In this document: piece by piece, positions 25,055 through 32,484 of the stretch
Layout: every line of letters starts with the position of its first letter
Position numbering within the stretch: position 1 is the stretch's first letter
Assembly (NCBI RefSeq): GCF_025465275.1
Contig: NZ_JAODNK010000118.1
Span: 1 to 48,313 of the forward strand
DNA from: Nocardia sp.
Lineage (GTDB): Bacteria > Actinomycetota > Actinomycetes > Mycobacteriales > Mycobacteriaceae
Direction: 5' to 3'
Length of the DNA: 48,313 nucleotides
Program-made: the position numbers and the translations under genes
The notes under the pieces: model-generated
Seen by the model: only the letters and a program-made list of their open reading frames with translations
Databases searched by the model: none
Told to the model about the DNA's origin: nothing

Positions 25055-25960
25055 ATGAAGCTACTTCCGAAACTGGGCCGCCGACCGGTGACCGAACCCG
25101 GTGAGGTAGCCCTGCACGCCCGGAACGTGCACTTCGACTGGTCCAATACCGCCCCGGTGTGGATGACCGCCGAACCGATCGCCTCCCATGTACTGAACGC
25201 GCTGAGCATGATGCTGCCCGAGGGTGAGCGCATGTTCCTCGTGACCTACGGGGAAGCCCTCGAACTGGTTCGGGACGAGAAGCTGCGCGAGGCCATGATC
25301 GGCTTCATCGGCCAGGAATCCATGCACGCCGAGAGCCATAACGGCGCGCTCGAAGAGGTCCTCGCCACGCACGGCATCGATGTGGAACCGTTTGTGCGAC
25401 AGGCGGAATACCTGTTCCGCAAGACTCTCGGCCACCGTGAGATGGGGTCCGCGGCCGCTCAGCAGCAGGTGCTGGTGGAGCGGCTCGGCGTCATCGCCAC
25501 CCTCGAGCACTTCTTCGCCTTCCTCGGCGACTGGGTGCTCAATGCCGATCTGGAGAAGTTCGACGCCGACCCGCAGATGCTGGACCTGTTCCGCTGGCAT
25601 GGGGCCGAAGAGGTCGAACACCGCATGGTCGCGCACGATGTGGCCGAGTACTTCGGGGTCGGGTATCTGCGGCGCGGTGCGCTCATGCTGATCGTCTTCC
25701 CGATCTTCATCGCACTGCTGCTGCGCGGCACCAAGTATCTGGTGCATCAGGACCCGTCGCTGCCCAATCACCGGTATCCGGTGCTGGTCGCCCGGATCTT
25801 CGCCTCCATGTGGCGGGGTGCGGTACCCGGCATTCCGTCGCTGCTGATCAGTGCGCTGTCCACCTTCAAGCCCGGGTACACCCCCGAGCCCGTGGGTTCC
25901 AGCGCGCAGGCCATCGCTTACCTCGCGCAGTCGCCGGCTGCCCGAGCCATGGCCTCGTGA
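25055..25960 (+). CDS. PF10118 predicted metal-dependent hydrolase (diiron-like)
   Basis: A 301-aa helical protein of the PF10118 family. Candidate metal ligands are clustered as in ferritin-like diiron enzymes: Glu88, His91 and His95 in QESMHAESH; Glu151-His152; and His182, Glu185/186, Glu188-His189 and His194 in WHGAEEVEHRMVAHD. One or two hydrophobic helices (~203-225) suggest membrane contact. The family is annotated as hydrolase but experimental function is sparse. With a ferredoxin-type reductase gene directly downstream (4-bp overlap), an iron-dependent oxygenase or desaturase-like activity is a reasonable inference. The ATG at 25055 has AGGAG upstream. Confidence 0.82.
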   Translation: MKLLPKLGRRPVTEPGEVALHARNVHFDWSNTAPVWMTAEPIASHVLNALSMMLPEGERMFLVTYGEALELVRDEKLREAMIGFIGQESMHAESHNGALEEVLATHGIDVEPFVRQAEYLFRKTLGHREMGSAAAQQQVLVERLGVIATLEHFFAFLGDWVLNADLEKFDADPQMLDLFRWHGAEEVEHRMVAHDVAEYFGVGYLRRGALMLIVFPIFIALLLRGTKYLVHQDPSLPNHRYPVLVARIFASMWRGAVPGIPSLLISALSTFKPGYTPEPVGSSAQAIAYLAQSPAARAMAS

Positions 25961-27066
25961 GCGGGAGCCGACCGGTTCCCGCGCAGCCGCCGCTCGACCT
26001 GTACGGGAAGGGGCGCTCCGACCGCGCCACCCGTGTGCTCGATGCCATCGCGGAGACCCGGCTGCGCTGGACCACCCTGGTGAACCGGCACGAACCGCCC
26101 GCCCGCGTCGATGATCGGCGGCTGCCGCTGGTGCTGGTCCAGCGCCGGGTGGAAGCGCACGACACCGATGTCATCAGCCTGATGTTCACCGCGGCCGACG
26201 GGCGGGCGCTGCCCGAATGGCGGCCGGGTGCGCACCTGGATCTCGAACTGCCGTCGGGGCGGGTGCGGCAGTACTCGCTGTGCGGTGATCCGGCGGACCG
26301 GCATGCCTATCGAATCGCGGTGCGCCGCATACCGAACGGCGGCGGCGGATCGCTCGAGGTGCACGATTCGCTGACCGTGGGAACACCGGTCACGGTGCGG
26401 GGGCCGCGCAATGCGTTCCCCTTCGTACTGCCGGGGTACGGATCCTCCGCCGCGCGAGTGCATTTCGTGGCGGGCGGTATCGGCATCACCCCGATCCTGC
26501 CGATGGTGCGCATGGCGCACCGGCTCGGCGTGGACTGGACCATGGTGTACGCCGGGCGCAGTCGCGACACCATTCCGTTCCTGTCGGAGGTCGAATCCTT
26601 CGGGCATCGGGTCACCATCCGTACCGATGACGAGCACGGAATACCTACCGCGGCCGATCTACTGGCCGGGGTCGGGACCGATACCTCCGTCTACTGCTGT
26701 GGGCCGGTCGTCATGACGCAGGCCATTGCCGACTCGGTGCGCGAAATGCCGGGCGTGGAACTGTATTCCGAGCGCTTTTCGCCGCCGCCGGTGGTGAACG
26801 GCACCGCCTTCCGGGTGGAGCTGGCTCGTACCGGCGAGGTCATCGACATTCCCGCTGACAAGTCGGTGCTCGAAGAGGTCCTGAAAGTTCGCCCCGACAG
26901 CCCGTATTCGTGCCGCCAAGGCTTCTGCCGCACCTGCCGGGTCAGTACGCTCGCGGGCGAGATCGACCATCGCGACACCGTGCTCACCGACGGCGAACGG
27001 ACCGCCGGCGACATGCTCATCTGTGTATCCCGTTGCGCCGGCGACCGTTTGGTCCTGGACCTGTGA
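25957..27066 (+). CDS. flavin/2Fe-2S oxidoreductase (phthalate dioxygenase reductase type)
   Basis: A 369-aa electron-transfer protein. A ~55-residue N-terminal extension precedes a flavin domain with RQYSLCGDP (~104-112) and an NAD(P)H domain with GGIGITPILPM (~173). The C-terminal plant-type ferredoxin domain has the cluster ligands Cys319, Cys324, Cys327 and Cys356. This order is that of PDR/vanillate-demethylase reductases, which feed electrons to oxygenases. The GTG start overlaps the stop of the PF10118 gene by 4 bp, so the two products are probably partners. The EphD-like gene starts 20 bp downstream. Confidence 0.92.
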   Translation: MSGSRPVPAQPPLDLYGKGRSDRATRVLDAIAETRLRWTTLVNRHEPPARVDDRRLPLVLVQRRVEAHDTDVISLMFTAADGRALPEWRPGAHLDLELPSGRVRQYSLCGDPADRHAYRIAVRRIPNGGGGSLEVHDSLTVGTPVTVRGPRNAFPFVLPGYGSSAARVHFVAGGIGITPILPMVRMAHRLGVDWTMVYAGRSRDTIPFLSEVESFGHRVTIRTDDEHGIPTAADLLAGVGTDTSVYCCGPVVMTQAIADSVREMPGVELYSERFSPPPVVNGTAFRVELARTGEVIDIPADKSVLEEVLKVRPDSPYSCRQGFCRTCRVSTLAGEIDHRDTVLTDGERTAGDMLICVSRCAGDRLVLDL

Positions 27067-27086
27067 CACCCTCCCAGGAGAAGATC

Positions 27087-28853
27087 GTGACCGATCAACC
27101 GACCATCATCGCCGCGGCCGAGCGCGTCGTGCGCAGTGGCGAATTCGAGATCGCCGTCTACGAATACGGTGAGCCCTCCGCGGAAACTGTTGTGCTGGTG
27201 CACGGCTGGCCCGATGACAATCACCTGTGGGATCGGGTGGTGCCGCTGCTGGCCGACCGCTTCCATGTGGTCACCTATGACACCCGCGGGCACGGTCGCT
27301 CCACGCGGACCGACCGCACCGAGGACTACCGGCTCGAGCATTTCGCCGCCGATTTCTTCGCCGTCGCCGATGCGGTGAGCCCGGATAAGCCGGTGCACAT
27401 CCTGGCGCACGACTGGGGCTCGGTCGAGATGTGGGAAGCGGTGTGCGAGCCCGAAGCGGCCACGCGCGTAGCGTCTTTCACCTCGGTGTCCGGGCCGAAC
27501 CTGGACCACATGGGCGCCTGGGTGCGTGCCGATCTCTCGCGGGGTAAGGTGTGGGGTCCCTTCACCCAGCTGCTGTCCTCGGCCTACACCGGGCTGTTCA
27601 TGACGCCCGGGCTGCCGAAGGTGGTGCTGCGCCCGCTCGGCACCGAGAAGGTGTGGTCGCGGTTCGTCGGTCTCATGAATGACACCTCGCCCGAGAACAT
27701 CAAATTCGGGCCCGAGTTCCGGCGCGACTTCTTCGACGGTATGCGCATCTACCGGGCGAATATCGTGCAGCGCATGACCGGTCCGCGTGATCGTCGCACC
27801 GAGGTTCCGGTGCAGCTCATCATCGCTCGTCGTGATGTGGCGGTGCGGCCGGCCGGTTATGCCGATACCAAGGAGTACGCACCCAACCTGTACCGGCGCG
27901 AGGTCGGCGGCGGGCACTGGCTGCCGTTCTCGCATCCCGAGCTGCTGGCGACCTCCACCGCCGAACTCATCGACTCGCTGCGCACCGGGGATACCCCGCG
28001 CACGCTGCGGCGCGCCGAAGTCGGCCGGGAGCAGCGGAAATTCGAGGATCAGCTGCTGGTCATCACCGGCGGCGGCAGTGGCATCGGCCGCGAGACTGCG
28101 CTCGCCTTCGCGCGGGGCGGTGCGGAGGTGGTGCTGTCGGATATCAACCTCGACTCCGCCAAGGAGACGGTGGAACTCATTGCCCGCGAAGGCGGTACGG
28201 CACACGCCTACCAGCTGGACGTATCCTCCGCGGAGGCCGTCGATGAGCACGCTGCCACGGTGATCGCCGCGCACGGTGTGCCGGACATCCTCATCAACAA
28301 TGCGGGGATCGGTCAGGCGGGGGACTTCTTCGACACTCCCGCAGCCGAATTCGATCGGGTGCTGAATATCAATCTGTACGGCGTGGTCAACGGCTGCCGG
28401 GCGTTCGGCAAGGCCATGTCCGAGCGTGGGCTCGGCGGTCACATCGTGAATCTCTCCAGCATGGCCGCATACACTCCGCAGCGTGGTTTCTCGGCGTACT
28501 CCACCAGCAAGTCGGCTGTGTTCATGTTCTCCGACTGCCTGCGCGCCGAACTGGCGGGCAAGAACATCGGCGTGCACACCATCTGCCCCGGCATCGTGCA
28601 CACGAATATTGTTGCCACCACTCGCTTCTCGGGTGTTTCCGCCGCGGAGGAGGCGGCCAAGCAGGAGCGCTTCGACAAGCTCTACGCGGCGCGCCGCTAC
28701 GGGCCGGAGAAGGTCGCGACGCAGATCGTCAAGGCGGTCGAACAGGGACGTGACATCGTGCCGGTGACGCCCGAGGCGTGGTTGCAGTACCGCTTCAACC
28801 GCTTCGCGCCGACCGTTGCCCGCTTCTTCGCGGCGCGGGTGAAGCTGACGTAG
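27087..28853 (+). CDS. ephD: EphD-like epoxide hydrolase-SDR fusion
   Basis: A 588-aa two-domain protein. Residues ~1-310 form an epoxide-hydrolase-type alpha/beta hydrolase: HGWPDD (39-44), the nucleophile Asp109 in AHDWGS, and the late catalytic His in GGGHWLPF. Residues ~322-588 form a short-chain dehydrogenase: GGGSGIGRE (~328), NNAG, and Tyr471/Lys475 in YSTSK. This fusion and length match M. tuberculosis EphD (Rv2214c, ~592 aa), which acts on epoxy-mycolic acids. The GTG at 27087 has AGGAG before it. It is third in an operon with the diiron-like protein and its reductase, which could introduce the oxygen that this enzyme processes. Confidence 0.9.
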   Translation: MTDQPTIIAAAERVVRSGEFEIAVYEYGEPSAETVVLVHGWPDDNHLWDRVVPLLADRFHVVTYDTRGHGRSTRTDRTEDYRLEHFAADFFAVADAVSPDKPVHILAHDWGSVEMWEAVCEPEAATRVASFTSVSGPNLDHMGAWVRADLSRGKVWGPFTQLLSSAYTGLFMTPGLPKVVLRPLGTEKVWSRFVGLMNDTSPENIKFGPEFRRDFFDGMRIYRANIVQRMTGPRDRRTEVPVQLIIARRDVAVRPAGYADTKEYAPNLYRREVGGGHWLPFSHPELLATSTAELIDSLRTGDTPRTLRRAEVGREQRKFEDQLLVITGGGSGIGRETALAFARGGAEVVLSDINLDSAKETVELIAREGGTAHAYQLDVSSAEAVDEHAATVIAAHGVPDILINNAGIGQAGDFFDTPAAEFDRVLNINLYGVVNGCRAFGKAMSERGLGGHIVNLSSMAAYTPQRGFSAYSTSKSAVFMFSDCLRAELAGKNIGVHTICPGIVHTNIVATTRFSGVSAAEEAAKQERFDKLYAARRYGPEKVATQIVKAVEQGRDIVPVTPEAWLQYRFNRFAPTVARFFAARVKLT

Positions 28854-28875
28854 CCGCGCGTCCTCGGAATAAGCA

Positions 28876-28907
28876 TGTGCCCCCTGCGAATATCCGCAGG
28901 GGGCACA
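28876..28907. terminator. terminator of the EphD operon
   Basis: TGTGCCCCCTGCG / CGCAGGGGGCACA, a perfect 13-bp stem with a 6-base loop, starting 22 bases after the ephD-like stop and followed by CTCATTTC. It is a strong hairpin. Confidence 0.85.
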
Positions 28908-29141
28908 CTCATTTCAATCCTTGCCCGCGAATGTGCACCGGGGTGATGGCGGCTAAGGGTATCGCTGCCGTGGCCGCGCGGTCGTCGCTGTGGTGGCGCG
29001 GGTGTTTTCGTACCCAGCGGATATGTGGTTCACACCGGCCGCTGTTCCCCGAATTCCGGGGTCTGTCGGGGCGGTCCGCGTGCCAGTAGCTTTCGGCTAT
29101 AGCACGACTACTGCCGTTCGGCAGGGGAGGGGCGAGAGCTG
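28908..29141. other. intergenic region before the Gly/Cys gene
   Basis: A 47-codon open frame from 28946 has no convincing ribosome site. CTGCCG-TT-CGGCAG lies at about 29111-29124, next to the ribosome site of the following gene, and may be regulatory. No other element was recognised. Confidence 0.35.
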
Positions 29142-29456
29142 ATGACCGGGATAGTGGTGATGGGCGCGTTCTTGATCGCGGTACTGGCGTTGTTCATCGG
29201 GATGGATCGCCGAGCAGGGCGGCGAAGGAACCGAAGGCGTTGGGGCAGTGGTTCTTACGGGAGTTCGGATGGTTCTTCCAATTCCGGCGGTTACTACGGG
29301 GGATCCGGCGGCGGGCACAGCCACGGTGGGCACGGGTGCGGCGGGGGCCATAGCGGGTGTGGCGGCGGTAGTGGCTGCGGTGGCGGCGGGTGTGGTGGCG
29401 GCAGTGGTTGCGGTGGTGGCGGGGGCTGCGGCGGTGGTGGCGGTGGCGGCAACTGA
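29142..29456 (+). CDS. Gly/Cys/His-rich small membrane protein
   Basis: A 104-aa protein. One transmembrane helix (~3-20) is followed by a basic patch (RRAGRRRNRRR) placing the tail inside or at the membrane face. A Gly/Ser/Tyr linker leads to a tail built of GHSHGGHGCGGGHSGC and then GGGSGC/GGGGC repeats: six Cys and four or five His in ~45 residues, otherwise almost all Gly. GGGGAGG precedes the ATG with long spacing (~11). Such tails could bind metal or be a modified peptide; similar Gly/Cys tails occur on actinobacterial TIGR04222-type proteins (from memory). It converges on the PF07173-like gene, 5 bp apart. Confidence 0.6.
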   Translation: MTGIVVMGAFLIAVLALFIGMDRRAGRRRNRRRWGSGSYGSSDGSSNSGGYYGGSGGGHSHGGHGCGGGHSGCGGGSGCGGGGCGGGSGCGGGGGCGGGGGGGN

Positions 29457-29461
29457 GCCGT

Positions 29462-29956
29462 TCAGCCGCTGGTTATCTGTGCCTGCTCGATGGCGGCCAC
29501 CCGCTCGGCTGGGATGCCCCACGGGTTATCCACTCCCGCAACCGTATCCAGGTCCCACAGCACGCACCGCTCACCCGGGCGCGCCACCATGGACCAGGCC
29601 ACCACTGTGCGCCCGAGTTGATCCGCCATCGGGTCCGCGTTCATTCCGCGGGAACCCTCACCCTCCGGGAAATGGTGCAGGAATCGCCCGTACGCCGCGT
29701 CGCAGAACCGCGCATACCGCAGGGTGCAGAGGATGAGCCCGTGCCAGGCTTCGTCCACCGCATGCGAGGGCATACCGATCACCTGATCGTCCCGCATGGC
29801 GGCTCCGCAGCAGCGCAACCATTGCCGCAGACCGGTTTCCACGAGTTCCCGGGGCTGCCACGGACTGGTCTTGTAAACGGCCTCGGGGAGTTCCAGGGCG
29901 TCCACGACGTGGTTCAGCTCATCGAGCCGGGGACGCCGGAAGCGTTGCAGCACCAT
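29462..29956 (-). CDS. PF07173 (GRDP)-like protein
   Basis: A 164-aa cytosolic protein. The block MPSHAVDEAWHGLILCTLRY, then ARFCDAAYGRFLHHFP, matches the pattern of glycine-rich-domain-containing-protein-like proteins (VDxxWHxxIL...Y..FC...G.F.HH). The family has no established enzymatic role in bacteria. A Cys pair (WLRCCGAA), the WH and the HH could bind metal. It follows terC after only 3 bp, so it is under the same riboswitch-led transcript, and it converges on the Gly/Cys-rich gene. The family call is from pattern, not a search. Confidence 0.6.
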   Translation of the reverse strand: MVLQRFRRPRLDELNHVVDALELPEAVYKTSPWQPRELVETGLRQWLRCCGAAMRDDQVIGMPSHAVDEAWHGLILCTLRYARFCDAAYGRFLHHFPEGEGSRGMNADPMADQLGRTVVAWSMVARPGERCVLWDLDTVAGVDNPWGIPAERVAAIEQAQITSG

Positions 29957-29959
29957 GAT

Positions 29960-30985
29960 TCACGGTACGACAGTGGGTTCCTCGCCCGCATGCCGCTGTT
30001 CTCCGCGGGTTGCGCGCAGGCTGGTGAAGGTGACCGTCGCCAGCACCACCACGATGAACACCAGCGAAGTGGCGGTCGGGATCTGGGGCACGCCGCTCCA
30101 GATGCCGTGCGCCCAGTGCAGCACCAGCTTCACGCCGATGAAGGCGAGAATGGCGGCCAGGCCGTAGGCCAGGTGCACCAGTCGCGACAGCGCGGCGTGC
30201 AGCACGAAATACAGTGCGCGCAAACCGAGTAGCGCGAAGGCGTTGGTGGCGAACACCAGGAACGGGTCACCGGTGACGCCGTAGACCGCGGGGACGGAGT
30301 CGACGGCGAAGACCAGGTCGGTGGCCATGACCGCGGCCACCACCAGGGCGAGCGGGGTGAGCGCCCGGCGACCGGCCTGCCGGACGGTCATGCGGGTGCC
30401 CTGGTAGTCGTCGGTGACCGGCATGAACCGGCGCATCAGCTTGACCGACTTCATCGACGACACGTCGACTTCCTGCTCGTGCCCACCCGCCGCATCGGCC
30501 AGCAGCTTCACGGCGGTGACCAGCAGGATCAGGCCGAACAGCAGGAACGCCCAGTCGAGCGTGGCCAGGGCCGCCGCGCCCAATGCGATGAAGATGCCGC
30601 GCAGCACCAGCGCACCGGCGATGCCGTACAGCAGCACTCGCTGTGCCAGCGCCGCCGGGACCGCGAAGGCCGACAGCAGCAGCATGAAGACGAACAGGTT
30701 GTCGACCGACAGCGACTTCTCCAGCAGATATCCGGTGAAGAATTCCATGCCGGTGGTCGAGCCGTGGCCGGTCCACAGGAAGATGCCGAAGGCGATCGGC
30801 AGGGCGATATAGAAGACGGTCCAGCCGATGGCCTCACGCATGGACACTTCGTGCGGGCGGCGGGTGATCGCGAAGTCCAGTACCAGCAGGGCCAGTACGA
30901 CGGCGATGGTGCCGCCCCACAGCCATGGTGTGCCGATGGTGTGGATGGCGGCGGGACTGGCAAAGAGCGTTAGTTCAGGACTCAT
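29960..30985 (-). CDS. TerC/Alx family membrane protein (Mn-linked)
   Basis: A 341-aa integral membrane protein with about nine TM helices. Family motifs are LEKSLSVDNLFVFMLLLSAF and ATDLVFAVDSVPAVYG, whose membrane acidic residues are typical of TerC/Alx, plus FVFATNAFALLGLRALYF. Known relatives export manganese or supply Mn to secreted proteins. The ATG at 30985 is preferred over an upstream frame because GAGGAGG lies just before it. The 5' leader carries a yybP-ykoY-type riboswitch, which senses Mn. The PF07173-like gene follows after 3 bp. Confidence 0.92.
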   Translation of the reverse strand: MSPELTLFASPAAIHTIGTPWLWGGTIAVVLALLVLDFAITRRPHEVSMREAIGWTVFYIALPIAFGIFLWTGHGSTTGMEFFTGYLLEKSLSVDNLFVFMLLLSAFAVPAALAQRVLLYGIAGALVLRGIFIALGAAALATLDWAFLLFGLILLVTAVKLLADAAGGHEQEVDVSSMKSVKLMRRFMPVTDDYQGTRMTVRQAGRRALTPLALVVAAVMATDLVFAVDSVPAVYGVTGDPFLVFATNAFALLGLRALYFVLHAALSRLVHLAYGLAAILAFIGVKLVLHWAHGIWSGVPQIPTATSLVFIVVVLATVTFTSLRATRGEQRHAGEEPTVVP

Positions 30986-31120
30986 AGGGACCTCCTCGGG
31001 CAGGAAAAACCGCCTGAGGTCTCCTTCACCCGTGTCCTCGGGCAACCACCCGGGGATCGCGATGGCGCGATCCGTATTGACCGGAATGATTCTTGGGAAG
31101 TACTCCCCTCGCCGCAGAGG
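30986..31120 (-). promoter_or_regulatory. yybP-ykoY (Mn2+) riboswitch leader of terC
   Basis: Read on the minus strand, the leader has GAGGGGAGTA (31101-31110), several nested stems (CGGATCGCG / CGCGATCC, CCCGGGTGG...ACACGGGT), and closes with GAAGGAGACCTC (31016-31027). GAGG and CCTC pair as the P1 stem. This order and the conserved GGGGAGUA and GAGACC strings fit the yybP-ykoY class, which commonly controls TerC/Alx genes. GACCTC (31016-31021), the 3' strand of P1, can instead pair with GAGGTC (30989-30994) in the ribosome-binding site, so Mn binding would free translation. Confidence 0.75.
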
Positions 31121-31192
31121 ATAGCCGACCCTTAACTCACGTGTCCAACTTGCCGCGCCGTGTGCGTCGTCACCCGGCGCGGCAAGTTGGGC

Positions 31193-31621
31193 CTAGCGCG
31201 GGCTGAGAACCACCACCGAGATCGGTCGTGACGTCTTCTTTTGATACTCCGCGTACCGGCCCCCATTGACCTTGTCGACCAGCGCGAATCGCCGCTCGTA
31301 GTCCGCATCGTCGGGATAGGTGGGTCGAGCGGTGACCTGGATCTTGGTGGTGCCGACCTGGATCGCGACCTCCGGCGCGGCCTTCACATTCGCCAGCCAG
31401 CCCGGGGGCTTCGAGGAGCCGCCATTGGATGCGGTCACCAGGTAGTCCTTGCCGTCCTTGGCATAGGTCAGCGCCGATGTCCGCGGCTGACCGGTCTTGC
31501 GGCCGACCGTCCGCAGCAGCAGCGTCGGATTGCCGAACAGCAGCCGGTGCCCGACAAGCCCGCCGGTGTTCTCGTAAAGCCACTGGTGGCCGCGCAGCAC
31601 ATTCCCGAACAGATTCGCCAT
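31193..31621 (-). CDS. deazaflavin (F420)-dependent nitroreductase, Ddn family
   Basis: A 142-aa split beta-barrel protein. The cofactor-site strings are RTVGRKTGQPRTSALTYA and VTASNGGSSKPPGWLANVKA, then the EVAIQVGTTKIQVTARPT barrel strand. These are typical of the Ddn family, whose M. tuberculosis member activates pretomanid using F420H2. Natural roles include quinone reduction. The length equals the family norm. It is a single gene between the terC leader and a divergent DUF4234 gene. Confidence 0.9.
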   Translation of the reverse strand: MANLFGNVLRGHQWLYENTGGLVGHRLLFGNPTLLLRTVGRKTGQPRTSALTYAKDGKDYLVTASNGGSSKPPGWLANVKAAPEVAIQVGTTKIQVTARPTYPDDADYERRFALVDKVNGGRYAEYQKKTSRPISVVVLSPR

Positions 31622-31750
31622 TTGTCCTCCTGCTCTCGTGTTAACGACAGCCTATGCGGTTCACGATCTGATCATGAAGCCGCCGATACGGTGGCCTGGC
31701 CCGCGCTGCCGGGAGCTCGAAATCCGCTCGAACACAACAGGATCGAACAA

Positions 31751-32131
31751 ATGAACACTGCCCTGGTGGCCTCTCCGATCAAAAGCCGCAACCCCGTGCT
31801 GGTGTGGCTCGTCTGGCCACTCATCACCCTCGGGATCTACTTCCTGGTCTGGTACTACAAGATCCACAAGGAGATGGCAGAACTCCGCCGCGACCCCGAT
31901 GCCCCCGTGGCCGGCCCGCTCCTGGTCATGATCTTCCTGTCCTGGACCGGTATCGCCGCCATCATCAGCTTCTGGCGCACCGGCACCCGCATCAAGGAAT
32001 CCCAACAGGCAGCAGGCCTCGAAGGCACCTGCAACCCGATCCTCGGCTTCCTCCTCAACTTCGTCTTCGGCCTCGGCATCCTCTACTACCAGCTCGAGCT
32101 CAACAAGATCGCCGACCGCTTCGACCGATAA
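31751..32131 (+). CDS. DUF4234 domain membrane protein
   Basis: A 126-aa protein. The first segment RNPVLVWLVWPLITLGIYFL is followed by VWYYKIHKEM, the exact style of DUF4234 domains; two further hydrophobic segments lie at ~54-74 and ~93-112. RIKESQQAAGL forms the loop between them. Function is unknown. An AGGA lies before the ATG at 31751. A strong terminator follows at 32181. Confidence 0.85.
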   Translation: MNTALVASPIKSRNPVLVWLVWPLITLGIYFLVWYYKIHKEMAELRRDPDAPVAGPLLVMIFLSWTGIAAIISFWRTGTRIKESQQAAGLEGTCNPILGFLLNFVFGLGILYYQLELNKIADRFDR

Positions 32132-32180
32132 CCGAAACCCGCCCTGCCCCGCCCGATTCGGGCCGAGGCACCGCAACGAA

Positions 32181-32211
32181 AGACCCCCGGCGCCATCCCC
32201 GCCGGGGGTCT
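32181..32211. terminator. terminator after the DUF4234 gene
   Basis: AGACCCCCGGC / GCCGGGGGTCT, a perfect 11-bp stem with a 9-base loop, about 50 bases after the stop codon. Confidence 0.85.
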
Positions 32212-32316
32212 TCCGCCCCCCAACCTACGACACCGTGGAAACCCGCGGGCCCAACTAGGCATCCTCCCATTCCTCGCGGTAGCATCGCGAGGCCCGCAGC
32301 ACTCCGCAGCGGTCAA

Positions 32317-32390
32317 GGGGCGGTAGCTCAGTCGGTTAGAGCGGTGGACTCATAATCCATTGGTCGCGGGTTCGAGCCCCGCCCGCCCCA
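32317..32390 (+). tRNA. tRNA-Met (CAT), elongator-like
   Basis: A full cloverleaf: acceptor GGGGCGG/CCGCCCC, D-arm GCTC...GAGC with GTCGGTTA loop, anticodon stem GTGGA/TCCAT with loop CTCATAA (anticodon CAT), and T-arm GCGGG-TTCGAGC-CCCGC. The discriminator is A and CCA is not encoded. It lacks initiator-tRNA marks, such as an unpaired first base. A lysidine-modified tRNA-Ile with a CAT anticodon remains possible. No duplicated 3' end that would mark an integration site was seen in the window. Confidence 0.92.
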
Positions 32391-32484
32391 CTTATGAACC
32401 TGGGCAGGATGGCAGACCATGGCATCTGCGAAAATTGTTGCATAGGTGGACATTTGATCTGAGCGAGGCCTGTGCGCCGGGTGC

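Noticed and set aside
26691..28601. 636-codon minus-strand frame opposite the EphD-like gene
   Set aside because: It is an antisense shadow; the plus strand carries all catalytic residues of two enzyme domains.
28946..29089. 47-codon plus-strand frame upstream of the Gly/Cys gene
   Set aside because: No adequate ribosome site, and a Trp/Arg-rich, unremarkable product.
32317..32390. tRNA used as an integration site for a mobile element
   Set aside because: No repeated 3' tRNA end, integrase or phage gene was found in the window.
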